Shown here: one piece after another, positions 52,112-62,259 of the stretch | Position numbering within the stretch: position 1 is the first letter of the stretch | Layout of the letters: every line of letters begins with the position of its first letter | Source: Pectinophora gossypiella | Taxonomy: Eukaryota > Arthropoda > Insecta > Lepidoptera > Gelechiidae | Assembly (NCBI RefSeq): GCF_024362695.1 | Contig: NC_065420.1 | Coordinates: forward strand, 4,496,501 to 4,560,500 | Length of the DNA: 64,000 nt | Direction: 5' to 3' | Program-made: the position numbers and the translations under genes | The notes under the pieces: generated by a model | Seen by the model: the letters and a program-made list of their open reading frames with translations, nothing else | Told to the model about the DNA's origin: nothing | Database searches by the model: none

Positions 52112-54969
52112 ACAATAAGACAAAAGAGAAGCTTGGAATATTAAAACTAGTTCACCAAAATATTCAAGGCTTCTCTGGCAAAGAATTAGACGTAGAATTA
52201 TTTTTAGAGACATTTTTTATTGACATTTTATGTATTACAGAGCATTGGTTGAAGGATTATGAATTGTTATTCGGTTTTAAAAATTATCATTTCGCTAGCG
52301 CTTTCTGTCGAAAGATCAAATTACGTGGTGGCTCCCTTATTTTTATCAGAAATAGTTTAAAATATAAAGAACGCAAAGATATTACTGGACTTTCGATAGA
52401 GGGCACTATGGAGATTTCATGTATAGAAACAGAGAAACATATTGTTGTAGCCGTATACAGACCCCCATACAGTGTTAACTTCACAGTTTTTGAATCAGTG
52501 ATGGAAAATGTACTGAAGGTCATATCTAAAAGTAATAAAGCCATTATAGTGTGTGGAGATTTTAACGTTGATTTATATGAAGTAGATTCAATTACAACTA
52601 GATTTCTAAGTTTGTTTACATCTTTTAACCTTGTTAATATATTTATGGAGCCAACTAGAATTACAGAAACAACTGCCTCATGTTTAGATAACGTTTTTTG
52701 CAATTGTGACTTTCAAGACAACAGTATCCTTAACTGTTTTAAGTCAGATCACAGTGGGCAGCTGGTCAGTTTTCCAGTACTTAAAAATGTTCAGAAAATT
52801 AAATTTCGTACACGACCCATCACTGATACTCGGATAGAGAAATATCGAAATAGTCTTATAAGTAACTTACCTTGTCCAAACTTTGATACAGACAATCCTG
52901 ACGATTTTTACAGGGATTTCTTTACTATTATCCATAAAGAATTTGAAAATAATTTTCCTCAAAAGGTAGTTACCAACAGTCAATCATTCAAGTTCAGTGA
53001 CTGGGCTACCGTAGGCATTCGCAAAAGTAGAAATACTCTTTATTCTTTATATGAGGAAAAAACGTATACACACACTGATAGTTTTAAAAGCTACGTCAAA
53101 AAATATTCTAAAATATTTCGAAAAGTGTGTTATACAGCCAAACAGATGCATATTAGTAGTAAAATAAAGACCGCGGATAATAAAATAAAGGCAGTTTGGC
53201 AAGTAATAAATAGCGAAACAAAGGCTTCGAAACCGCGTGAATTAGAATATAATATAGAATCGAGCACTGGGTTAGTTAAACAAGATAAAGATGTAGCTGA
53301 AGTTTTTGATAAATTCTTTACGAACATCCCTGTAAAAACTACAGAATCTCTCAGGTCCTCTCCTGTTCAAGCTGATATATTGTTGAAAAGTAATGTTACT
53401 GCTTGCACTGAATTATTTGATTTTAAACGCGTTGATCCGAGTAGTATTGTTAAAGTATTCAAACAGCTGAAACTTAAAACCTCGAAAGATTTATGGGGAT
53501 TGTCTGTAAAATTGATGAGCTCTGTTATTGATATCTTAGCACCATATCTAGCTTACATTTTTAATATGAGTGTTGAAAATAGCACTTTTCCAAATTTAAT
53601 GAAAATCAGTAAAGTTATACCTCTTTTTAAATCGGGCACAAAATCAGACCCCACGAATTATAGACCGGTTTCTATTCTACCAGTACTTAGTAAAATTTTC
53701 GAGAAAATTATTCTCGACCAACTGCTATGTCATTTTAATTTAAATAACTTACTTCACAGCCAGCAGTTTGGTTTTACTAAGGGTCGGTCTACAACAGACG
53801 CGAGTGTCACATTTGTTCGACACATTTTCGATGCTTGGGAGAAGTCGCAGAATGCCATAGGAGTATTCTGTGACTTGTCTAAGGCATTCGACTGCGTGGA
53901 TCACGAGACCTTGCTTTTGAAATTGAGGCACTATGGATTAAATAATGGAGCTCTCAGTTTGTTAAATTCATATCTAGGTGATAGGATACAAAAGGTACAA
54001 ATCAATAGTACGACTTCTTCGGGCTCTCATGTTCAAATGGGAGTTCCTCAAGGATCCATTTTGGGGCCGTTCCTTTTTTTAGTGTACATAAATGATTTAC
54101 CTTATGTAGTACAGAACCAAGCTGACATTGTACTGTTCGCGGATGATACTTCTCTTATATTTAAAATCGATAGAAAGTTAGAGGAACTTGACGAAGCAAA
54201 CAGCGCTGTGTCGCAGGTTCTAAGCTGGTTTACAGTAAATAACCTAGTTCTAAATGCTAAGAAAACGAAGTGTATTAAATTTGTTCTACCAAACGTAAAG
54301 AAAGTAAATAATAACATTAAAATTAACGACGAGAAACTAGATTTTGTTGAACACACCGTTTTCTTAGGAATTACTGTAGATTCAAAACTTCAATGGGGCC
54401 CACATATTGTATCACTAGCGGGCAAGCTAAGTTCAGCAGCATATGCCGTCAGAAGAATCCGACAACTCACAGATGTACCCACTGCTAGACTTGTCTACTT
54501 CAGCTACTTCCACAGCATAATGTCTTACGGTATTTTATTGTGGGGTCGAGCCGCTGATGTAGAAACTATTTTCATTATTCAAAAAAGGGCAGTTCGAGCT
54601 ATTTATAATCTGCGTTGTCGGGACTCTTTAAGGGAGCTGTTTAAAGAAATAAATATACTGACGGTCGCAAGTCAATATATTTATGAAAACATTATGTATG
54701 TGCGTAAAAATGTATCTCTCCTTCCGAGAAACTGTGAAAGGCATACTTACAATACAAGGAATAAAAATAAAATTGTTGTTCAAAATTCTAGATTAAGTAA
54801 ATTAAATTCATCTTTTTTGGGGTTATGTATACGTTTTTACAATAAAATACCAGATAATATTTTAAATTTGTCAGAAAATAAATTTAAAGCTCACGTGAAG
54901 CTTACTTTATGTAAAAAAGCTTATTATAAGATTAATGACTACCTAAATGATAAAAATGTCTGGTATTGA
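52078..54969 (+). CDS. LINE ORF2: APE-type endonuclease and reverse transcriptase
   Basis: The 963-residue protein nicks target DNA and copies the element RNA at the nick. The endonuclease shows Asn28 (LVHQNIQG), Glu55 (ITEHWL), the GDFNVD block (160-165) and SDH (223-225). The RT shows NYRPVSILP, QFGFTKGRST, Asp605 in LSKAFDCVDH, GVPQGSILGP and the active-site FADD (687-690), then LGITVDSKLQWGPHI. No stop or frameshift breaks it and all catalytic residues are present, so this copy may be competent. The ATG at 52078 lies within the last 34 nt of ORF1 in the -1 frame, which suggests stop-reinitiation or -1 shifting. The C-terminus matches the truncated copy at 31026-31334. Confidence 0.94.
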   Translation: MYHEWYFIFKLDNKTKEKLGILKLVHQNIQGFSGKELDVELFLETFFIDILCITEHWLKDYELLFGFKNYHFASAFCRKIKLRGGSLIFIRNSLKYKERKDITGLSIEGTMEISCIETEKHIVVAVYRPPYSVNFTVFESVMENVLKVISKSNKAIIVCGDFNVDLYEVDSITTRFLSLFTSFNLVNIFMEPTRITETTASCLDNVFCNCDFQDNSILNCFKSDHSGQLVSFPVLKNVQKIKFRTRPITDTRIEKYRNSLISNLPCPNFDTDNPDDFYRDFFTIIHKEFENNFPQKVVTNSQSFKFSDWATVGIRKSRNTLYSLYEEKTYTHTDSFKSYVKKYSKIFRKVCYTAKQMHISSKIKTADNKIKAVWQVINSETKASKPRELEYNIESSTGLVKQDKDVAEVFDKFFTNIPVKTTESLRSSPVQADILLKSNVTACTELFDFKRVDPSSIVKVFKQLKLKTSKDLWGLSVKLMSSVIDILAPYLAYIFNMSVENSTFPNLMKISKVIPLFKSGTKSDPTNYRPVSILPVLSKIFEKIILDQLLCHFNLNNLLHSQQFGFTKGRSTTDASVTFVRHIFDAWEKSQNAIGVFCDLSKAFDCVDHETLLLKLRHYGLNNGALSLLNSYLGDRIQKVQINSTTSSGSHVQMGVPQGSILGPFLFLVYINDLPYVVQNQADIVLFADDTSLIFKIDRKLEELDEANSAVSQVLSWFTVNNLVLNAKKTKCIKFVLPNVKKVNNNIKINDEKLDFVEHTVFLGITVDSKLQWGPHIVSLAGKLSSAAYAVRRIRQLTDVPTARLVYFSYFHSIMSYGILLWGRAADVETIFIIQKRAVRAIYNLRCRDSLRELFKEINILTVASQYIYENIMYVRKNVSLLPRNCERHTYNTRNKNKIVVQNSRLSKLNSSFLGLCIRFYNKIPDNILNLSENKFKAHVKLTLCKKAYYKINDYLNDKNVWY

Positions 54970-55176
54970 ATGTGTTCCTCTAGTTATTAAATAACTTGTA
55001 ATGTATATCCTCATTGGTTTTTAAAAGATGTGTTGCTGTTGCAGTTTCTTGTCATTTCTTCTCCTCAGCCATAACACCTTGCGAAATGACGTAAATTCAA
55101 AAATGTTACATTGACCTTCAACAAGTTTATCCATGATAATTACGTTGAATAAATGATTCTGATTCTGATTCTGATT

Positions 55177-55250
55177 CATCGTAACGAAAACTGAGGGATG
55201 ATTCAGCTCATTATTCTGAGATAATATCAAGTGGAATTTTCCGTCACCAA
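55177..55250 (+). repeat. M5 remainder to the right of the LINE
   Basis: CATCGTAACGAAAACTGAGG and AATATCAAGTGGAATTTTCC continue the M5 start left at 49390-49405. Confidence 0.8.
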
Positions 55251-55254
55251 CCTG

Positions 55255-55400
55255 ACCTAACTTGATGTAACCTGTATTAAGCTGTTTTTCCCTTTTTAGG
55301 TTGGAAGGTCAGACAGGCAGTCGCTTCTGTAAAAAACCGGACATGTCAAATCTTCAGGTTAGGTAAACGGACCCTGTGAAAAAACGAGATAATGCTAGGG
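55255..55400 (+). repeat. SINE family S2, 3' part
   Basis: AGGTTGGAAGGTCAGACAGG, GCTTCTGTAAAAAACCGGAC and AACGAGATAATGCTAGGGTA are the complement of the 58386-58500 part. Confidence 0.65.
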
Positions 55401-55920
55401 TAATGATGATATCCTACACTTTATATATAACACAATCTAGACTCGTTTGCATAATAAATAATAAGTCTAGCCATAAACACGTCTTAAGGAAAACAGAAAC
55501 AAAGTAGCGGTTTTATATACGCACAGAATGAACGACCGCGTTCATCAATTATTTCATCTATAAGTAATCGACTAATTCATTGTTACATCAGTCGATACTC
55601 TTTAAGTTTTTGCCGAAGTCAATGTACCGTCTGACGACTTCAACAAGCGTTAACAGTTTATTTTTTAATTAATCTTCACTGTATTACTATTAAATAACAG
55701 CTATATTATTATTATTCACAAAACCAGTAAAAAATAAGCACGTTTATTGAAATATTTCTTTTTATACCTATCCGAATAATTCGTTTACATAATAGTGTGT
55801 CAATTAAAGTTAATACTCAAATTAATCGATTGGATTTTTTGTGTATTTTTTTGTATTTTACTTGATAAAAGTCGAGTATTCGGTTATATCATGTAAAGAA
55901 TTATAATTCGTAAGTCACAC
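55400..55920. other. AT-rich stretch
   Basis: Nothing recognised. Confidence 0.35.
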
Positions 55921-55928
55921 AAATACAC

Positions 55929-55949
55929 AAACACACACACACACACTCA

Positions 55950-55998
<49 letters not shown>
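55929..55998. repeat. (CA)n microsatellite
   Basis: About 70 bp of CA dinucleotides, with CACTCACTCA interruptions near 55946-55953. Confidence 0.95.
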
Positions 55999-56001
<3 letters not shown>

Positions 56002-56164
56002 TGTGGCGATGTGGCATAATATTTAGCACGTTCATATGCCTAATTTCCTAAATTTATTCCTTTCTAAAATTAATAAGCAAAGAAAAGGCATCGGGGAAAT
56101 TAGGTACTAATCAGGGAATTTCGTGACTCGGTTCCCAAAAAAAAAATATTACATACATTACATA

Positions 56165-56825
56165 CATGTTCAGATTTGCCTTCGTTTAACGTTCTAATTT
56201 CATGGATAACAGATATATGCATCTTTTATCTTTGTTTTTGGGTATAAATGATGACCTTTGTTATTACACCCAGGCGCAACACGTCTTCCACACATTATTT
56301 TTCTGATTAACATAAAGGAAGCAATATAGGTAACCAACATAATTAATCCAAACATAAAACAACATATCTGATCCAACAAGCAACAATTATTTTATATATT
56401 ACCTAGTGTTATACTCGGCACACCCAGTAGTCTATGCCTGTTATGTCCTAGTAATATGTGCTGATCCCAAGATTTATACATCGTAGGGCTGGGTGTGCTG
56501 ATATATATTCTATCTGCATGCCGTAGTACTTGTCTTCTTTTTAAACCTACCACACTGCTTTATTTACATACAATTTATTTGTAATAATGGAAGAGCGGGG
56601 CTTCCAAACACAGGCTATGTCGCTTAAATGGAGACCCCAATCCACCAGTAGTTAAGGCTTTATTGTAAAAGAAAATAAACATTTTTCATTTTTCATATAT
56701 GCTTCTGCCATTACAGTATATTTTTTAATAACTATGTATCCGAACAATGAGAAAATAGGTAGGTAATTATCACGTTAAATCTGAACAGCGCCATCTATTT
56801 TATTTTCGGGGAATATATCCTACGA
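56165..56825. mobile_element. M3 copy interrupted by another element
   Basis: The M3 left part (CGTTTAACGTTCTAATTTCA) and right part (ATATGCTTCTGCCATTACAG) are separated by about 300 bp (56400-56695). The insert ends in GCTTTATTGTAAAAGAAAAT, a LINE-like 3' end. Confidence 0.65.
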
Positions 56826-56882
56826 TTGCCTGGACACACTACCAAAACGTGTCACTGGTTAGTTACCAAAAGAATAAACATT

Positions 56883-57050
56883 AACACTACGTATAGAAGG
56901 AACACTCCGCCCCGCACCGATACGAGCTTGATTTACCTCATCCCCCGACAAGAACAACTTTAGTCTATTTAAGCCGTTAGCCGTAGAGTAAGGGAGCGCG
57001 CATGCACTCTCAGTCCCGCTCGCACGCATTGCATAGGGCGGCATACGGTG
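56883..57050. repeat. Dispersed repeat D1
   Basis: ACTACGTATAGAAGGAACAC, TCCGCCCCGCACC and GATTTACCTCATCCCCC. Confidence 0.5.
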
Positions 57051-57094
57051 CGACCGACCAATCAGCTCGTGACAACAAACGCTTCAAAACCCCG

Positions 57095-57355
57095 ATACCG
57101 ACCCCGCCGGCGTTCCGTTCCGTTCGACGATTTCCCCTCATTCAGCGCTTATCGCTATCGATCCACTAGGACCGATTATTTCTTTCAAATATTTTCCTCT
57201 CAGACGACGCCATAAACCGAGGTTCGCGCCCAATTGAGCACCATCAAGCTTGTTGTCTTAAATTTAGTATCGGGTGAGAGCCCTCAGCGCTCCCCATTTG
57301 TCCGGCCAAGTAGTTAATGCCATTTGCGGCAAACCTACAATAATATACGTCAAGA
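57095..57355 (+). repeat. R1, long form
   Basis: CCGATACCGACCCCGCCGGC, TTTCCTCTCAGACGACGCCA, GGGTGAGAGCCCTCAGCGCT and TTGCGGCAAACCTACAATAA. Confidence 0.75.
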
Positions 57356-57424
57356 ATAAACAGTGTGTACGTATGTCTTGATTTATTTATCTCACCACAT
57401 CATAAAATAATACAACCCAAAATT

Positions 57425-57560
57425 CATCTATCAATCAATAAAATACTAACACTTTATTGCACTAAAGGAATATACACAATAAATAAACATACTTAATAAA
57501 TTAATTGGTACAACAGGCGGCCTTATTGATAAGGTATCAATTTCTTCCAGGCAACTCAAT
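57425..57560 (-). repeat. LINE 3' tail, inverted
   Basis: AACACTTTATTGCACTAAAG at one side and GGCGGCCTTATTGATAAGGT with CTTCCAGGCAAC at the other have the layout of 18505-18625 in reverse. Confidence 0.55.
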
Positions 57561-57774
57561 GATTATTTCTCTGAACAAAGCATTATCCTGTTAAAGAGAC
57601 ACTTGTTATTGTTGTCATACGACCAGCCGTGCGCGGGCGATGAGGCGATGATCGACCGGCGTGACGCGCATGTGTAATGCGACCTCAGTAACTGTGCCGT
57701 GCAACGGTAGCGCAAGCAACGCGCCCGCGCCGGTCAAATGTAAACAAAGGATATTGTTACGGAAGTGTACCGTT

Positions 57775-57962
57775 CTTTCAAATAATCCTCTCAGCGGATG
57801 CCCTGAGCCGACGTTCGCGCCTAAACGGGCACTCTCAGGCCTGTTGTCTAAGTAAATAAAGTAAATTTTGGACCGGGTGAGAGTCTTCAGTGCTCCATAT
57901 CTGTCCGACCAAGTAGTTAATGCCATATGCGACAAAACAACAATAAATCACGTAAAAAAAGA
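57775..57962 (+). repeat. R1, medium form
   Basis: AGCGGATGCCCTGAGCCGAC, GGCACTCTCAGGCCTGTTGT and ATCACGTAAAAAAAGAGG. The GC-rich segment before it (57620-57760) was not recognised. Confidence 0.7.
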
Positions 57963-58282
57963 GGAAGTGTTGAAGGCGAACGATAACAATATGATGAGAA
58001 CCATGAAAGAAGAGCTTGTCGATGTCATATCACATAATAACATACTATTCGACTTATTTTCGAATTTTATTTATGAATTAAGTAAGTAACAATTAGTACG
58101 TCGTTCGACCGCTTTTAAATTAGCGTGACGTCACAGTATGCAATTTTTTTTCGTGCAAATTCCAAAGAAAACTTTTGTTTTGACGTTTCGTAAAAACTAA
58201 AAAGTCAGTTTCTCATTTGACTAGGTTGTCAAGGTATTATTATTTTTTCGTGGGGTTGGGTGTCCAGCAAGCAGTATTACTA

Positions 58283-58785
58283 CAGGTCTTAAAAGACCAC
58301 ATCAAAGCAATTTATCTAAGAAGCAATATTGCAATTTGACATTTGCGCATATAAAAGTGAGTGCGCCATGTAAACAGATGTCATCATCACCTAGCATTAT
58401 CCCGTTTTTACGGTGTCCGCTTACCTAGCCTGAAGATTTTGATAGATCCGGTTTTTTACAGAAGTGACTGCCTGTCTGACCTTCCAACCCGCGAAGGGAA
58501 AATCAGCCCAATACAGGTTATGTCACATACCTCCGAAAATGCATTTCTCGGGAATGTGGGTTTACTCACGATGTTTTCCATCACCGCAGAGCACGTGATA
58601 ATCATTTATGATCCAAACATGAATTCGAAAACAAATTCGACGATCATTGGTTTAGGTCTGAGCTGGATTCGAACCTGCGACCTCAAAGTGAGAGGCAAGC
58701 GTTTTACCCACTGGCCTAACTCGGCTTGTTAACAAATGTCAATTAAAATAAGAATTTCTCCAATGTGGCGATTTTAACCCCACAG
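58283..58785. mobile_element. Foldback MITE M4 split by an S2 SINE
   Basis: The arms AAAAGACCACATCAAAGCAA and CCAATGTGGCGATTTTAACC match M4. The SINE lies at about 58386-58729, between TAAACAGATGTCA and TAACAAATGTCA, an imperfect target duplication of about 12-13 bp. Confidence 0.8.
58386..58729 (-). repeat. tRNA-derived SINE family S2
   Basis: The minus-strand head contains GCCGAGTTAGGCCAGTGGGT and the B box GGTTCGAATCC. The body contains GAAATGCATTTTCGGAGG and the 3' end CGGGATAATGCTAGGTGATG. Confidence 0.75.
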
Positions 58786-59152
58786 GATATAATATCTAAT
58801 CACTAACTAGACGTGACACAAGTGGTATTTATAGCAATGAATACTCTTCAACGTCCAATCCTGCTAACAATGTAATTATATGAAAATACATTAATGGGGC
58901 CACATAATGAAATGGCGCGAGAAAATGGTTTTAATTATAAGTTTCTATTGAAGTACGTAATTAATTTCTTTTCTTAGGATTTTTCTGCGTAATGGTCCAG
59001 TGATAATACTGCGACAAATAGCGTAATTGGAATGTGGAACAATGGAGTCGGCCTCGTAACTGTATGACTGTCATACACGGATGGATATCGGAGTTGACGG
59101 GGGATTGTTGGCTTTAACGTCGCTGTATTCATGGTATAACAAAACCAACCGG

Positions 59153-59318
59153 GTCTGCAAAGCAACTGCGCCGCGCGTGGCGCGAATTATATTGAGCGCT
59201 TCGACCAATAAACGATACGAATGCTATCTACGTAGATGGACGTCAAACGGCTATTGGTCGAAGGCCTCGATATAATTCACGCCGCGCGCGACGCGGGTAT
59301 CGTGCAGAGCCTACAGGT
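59153..59318. repeat. Foldback MITE family M6
   Basis: TGCAAAGCAACTGCGCCGCG and GCGCTTCGACCAATA at the left pair imperfectly with TATTGGTCGAAGGC and GCGCGCGACGCGGGTATCGT at the right. Confidence 0.7.
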
Positions 59319-59680
59319 ATGCTCAATCCTATGACAAGCCGCCATTGCTAGCCCTTTGATGACATAAGTGTTACCACTGTGTTACCATTCCATTGGTATC
59401 TCCAACATTATTTTTCTTTTCATTGCCTTTTTTTGTGAAGTCGCACGTAGAGTCACACAGGTTATCATCGCATTTACTACAATAACGTCCTATTACTTTT
59501 ACTAATAAGATGTCTATTTGCCTATATGAATAAAAAAACAATAATTTATATGAATCATTAATATTTAAGTATTTTATCATTTATATAAAGAAGATTATTG
59601 ACTAGTTACTCAGCTAATAGGTATATCTAAATAACACTTTGTAAAAAGAACTTTTTTTAAGAGTATTCGTAAAGTTTAAA

Positions 59681-59816
59681 GTCGTAGTCATGTACCCACT
59701 TTAGAACCCTGTCGCACTATCATATTTGACATTTAATGAGCCTTACGGTTTAATTTGTCAAAAAAGTTAATGTGACATGGTTTCAAAGTGTATACATATT
59801 AGTAGTCGTGACTGTA
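59681..59816 (+). repeat. Foldback MITE family M1
   Basis: AGTCATGTACCCACTTTAGA to AGTAGTCGTGACTGTA. Confidence 0.75.
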
Positions 59817-60136
59817 CACCGATCGAATATGTAAGCTAAAATCTCACAGTGTGAACACCGCCTAAGATGCAAATTAAGGTTGTACTTCCTTATCGAATTA
59901 AGTACATATCTACTTACTTATAATTTGATTAAAAATGTTCCCATTGTTTTTGTGAGACAAACGCCTAGTTTAAAAAATTGGTAGTCTTGCGTCTTCCGAC
60001 CTTAATTGGATATTTTGTAACCTACCTATGTTCTTACATAATTGATTCATATCTTTTCGTGAACGGAATCCAAATGATTATTTTCCCTCGTGTCGGAACT
60101 TGGAACGTTAAATGGAAGTTGCTTCTGTAATAATCA

Positions 60137-60256
60137 GGGGGGTTTAAAGGCCGCATTGAATCAATTCGTTTAAAAAAGCAATAATGCAATTTATTTATTA
60201 TTAACTCAAAACTGAATCATCCCCCTCAGTAATCGTTACGGTGTCAATTATCCTGT
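60137..60256. repeat. Half copies of M4 and M5 side by side
   Basis: GGGGGGTTTAAAGGCCGCAT (M4 arm) is followed by ACTGAATCATCCCCCTCAGT and GTCAATTATCCTGTATG (M5 arm). Confidence 0.6.
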
Positions 60257-60414
60257 ATGTATATGTAGGTACTGATAAATAGAAAAGAATCGATCTTCTT
60301 CTTCTATCGTGTAATCCACCCACACGATCCTGCTTCTTGAGAAACCGTAAAAAAAGGGTACATGTGATATTGGCGCATAGTTTGCCAAAACAAACTGTAT
60401 ATATAGGCTGTATT

Positions 60415-60535
60415 CTTCTTCTATCGTGTGGGTTGTGAGGTCAATTGCCAACCTCATCAACCCCGGTGTCAGAGTTATTACTGAGCCGGACAAGACCCCT
60501 GATATGGCTGATGTAACGACTACTTACATCAGTAA
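60415..60535 (-). repeat. S1b SINE 3' end, inverted
   Basis: TCTATCGTGTGGGTTGTGAG, AACCCCGGTGTCAGAGTTAT and ACGACTACTTACATCAGTAA. Confidence 0.7.
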
Positions 60536-61030
60536 GTAAGAATCGATCGATTTAATATCGATTGAAACATCGCTATGCTAATGAACGTCACAACACTAGC
60601 TTACGTACTTTGACAGATCTAATTCTTACTGCGCATTGAGGCTATAGTAAAATGTTATCTATATTGAAATATAATCAGTAATTGTACTGAACTGGTAATT
60701 TTGTTTTATAATACCTACGTAACATTTCAAGATAATCACGCATCCATGATTGAATCGCACTTGCTTAAATTTTGATCGGATAATAGCTTTGATAATTCTT
60801 TTGAACTTTACCCGATTAACGTTTGGAATATACGTACGTAATATAAACAAATTTTAAAATTAACCTTTAAATCAAAACTTAATTGATTATAATAACCCTT
60901 TTATTTTGGTTTCAGGGTTTTAGTAACATTGACAGATAAAGTTTTAATTTTAATGATACTGTAATTAAAATATAATTACTTAATTATTTACTATTACAGA
61001 ATGTAATACGCTAATATAATGTAATGTATA

Positions 61031-61519
61031 CAGGGTGTTAGTGACATCGTAACGAATACTCAGAGGGATGATTCAGACCATGATTCTGAGTTAATATCAA
61101 GTGGAATTTTCCGTCACAAAATTCATGTTATTTTTTTTAGTTTTTTTTAAATTATTTTCAATTCTATACTTTTGCGATAAAAAATCCACTGGATATTAAC
61201 TCAGAATAATCAGCTGAATCATCCCTCTCAGTATTCGTTACGATGTCACTTACACCCCATACAAGCACATACAGTAGCCATATAAGTAGGTATGGGTGTT
61301 AGTGACACTGTAACGAATACTGAAGGGGATGATTCAGACCATGATTCTGAGTCGATATCAAGTGGAATTTCCTGTCGGAGAAGTCATGAAAATTTTAGAG
61401 CTTATTTAAATTATTTTCCGTTCCATACTTTTGCGACGGAAAATTCCACTTGATATCAACTCAGAATTATGGCCTGAATCATCCCTCAAAGTTTTCGTTA
61501 CGATGTCACTAACACCCTG
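61031..61519. mobile_element. Composite foldback element: two M5 units in tandem
   Basis: Unit 1 (61031-61258) runs from CAGGGTGTTAGTGACATCG to CGATGTCACTTACACCCC. A linker with ATACAAGCACATACAG and TAAGTAGGTAT follows. Unit 2 (about 61293-61519) ends CGATGTCACTAACACCCTG. TA flanks the outer ends. Confidence 0.8.
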
Positions 61520-61654
61520 TATGTAATGTATATACGCTTAGTCTTCTCTATCTATCAACCCGCAATGGAGCAACGTGGCGGAGTGGACTATGTCTTAATT
61601 CCACACCGGTTGATTGTGGGAAAGTCTGCCTCCGACAGTGGGATCTATATAGGC

Positions 61655-61985
61655 TGTATTCTTCTTTCATCGTGTGGGTTGTGAGGTGAGTAACCAGCCC
61701 TATTAACCCCGGCGTAAGGGTTACTATTGAGCCGCTAAAGACCCCTGACATGGCTCATGTAACGACTACTAACTTACATCAGTAAGTAGTAACCGGAACC
61801 AACGGCTTAACGATCGGAAACCGGAACTTGCTTTCCGAATCACGGATCATCTTACTTACTTTCGGACAATCAGGTGATTAGCCTGTAATGATGCTTCACA
61901 AACCTAACCAAATGTCCTTACCAAACTAGGGAACACAAAGTGATTTTCGTGATATGTCCCCACCGGGTATAGGCTGTATTAGGAA
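61655..61985 (-). repeat. S1b SINE, inverted
   Basis: ATCGTGTGGGTTGTGAGGTG, CTGACATGGCTCATGTAACG, AACCAACGGCTTAACGATCG and ATATGTCCCCACCGGG. An S1 3' tail fragment (AACCCGCAATGGAGCAACGT) precedes it at 61557. Confidence 0.7.
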
Positions 61986-62100
61986 TTTACCTCCTTCTGA
62001 CTTTCTTATTACTTTTTTAATAAGTAAGTAGTTTGTCCGGTTATTAATGTCATAATAAATGTGACAGATCTACAATAAGTCTAGTCACGTCAAAAAAGTA

Positions 62101-62246
62101 CTGGGGGATCAAAAAGGCCACATCTAAAAAAGCAATATTGCAATTTGTCCCGCGCATATAAAAGTAAGTGCGCAATGCAAACAACTGTCAAATAGCAAAT
62201 TTGCTTTTTAGATGAATTGCTTTGATGTGGTCTTTTTATCCCGTCT
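62101..62246. repeat. Foldback MITE family M4
   Basis: CTGGGGGATCAAAAAGGCCA pairs with GATGTGGTCTTTTTATCCCG. An R1 remnant (AGTCACGTCAAAAAAG) is immediately upstream. Confidence 0.75.
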
Positions 62247-62259
62247 GCTCAGTATTCAT

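Larger units (their letters stand above)
49406..55176 (+). mobile_element. Full-length non-LTR retrotransposon (CR1-like clade)
   Basis: The 5.77-kb element has a 684-bp 5'UTR, two intact overlapping ORFs and a 3' end of repeated GATTCT units. Left-flanking GGGTGTTAGTGA and right-flanking CATCGTAACG together rebuild an M5 end without a gap, so both boundaries are exact and no target duplication is visible. An ORF1 with a coiled coil and esterase-like fold, an APE endonuclease in ORF2 and a microsatellite tail fit the CR1 group; the clade needs a phylogeny. Confidence 0.9.

Noticed and set aside
57615..57935. GC-rich open frame on the minus strand
   Set aside because: It runs through an R1 copy and has no recognisable protein family.
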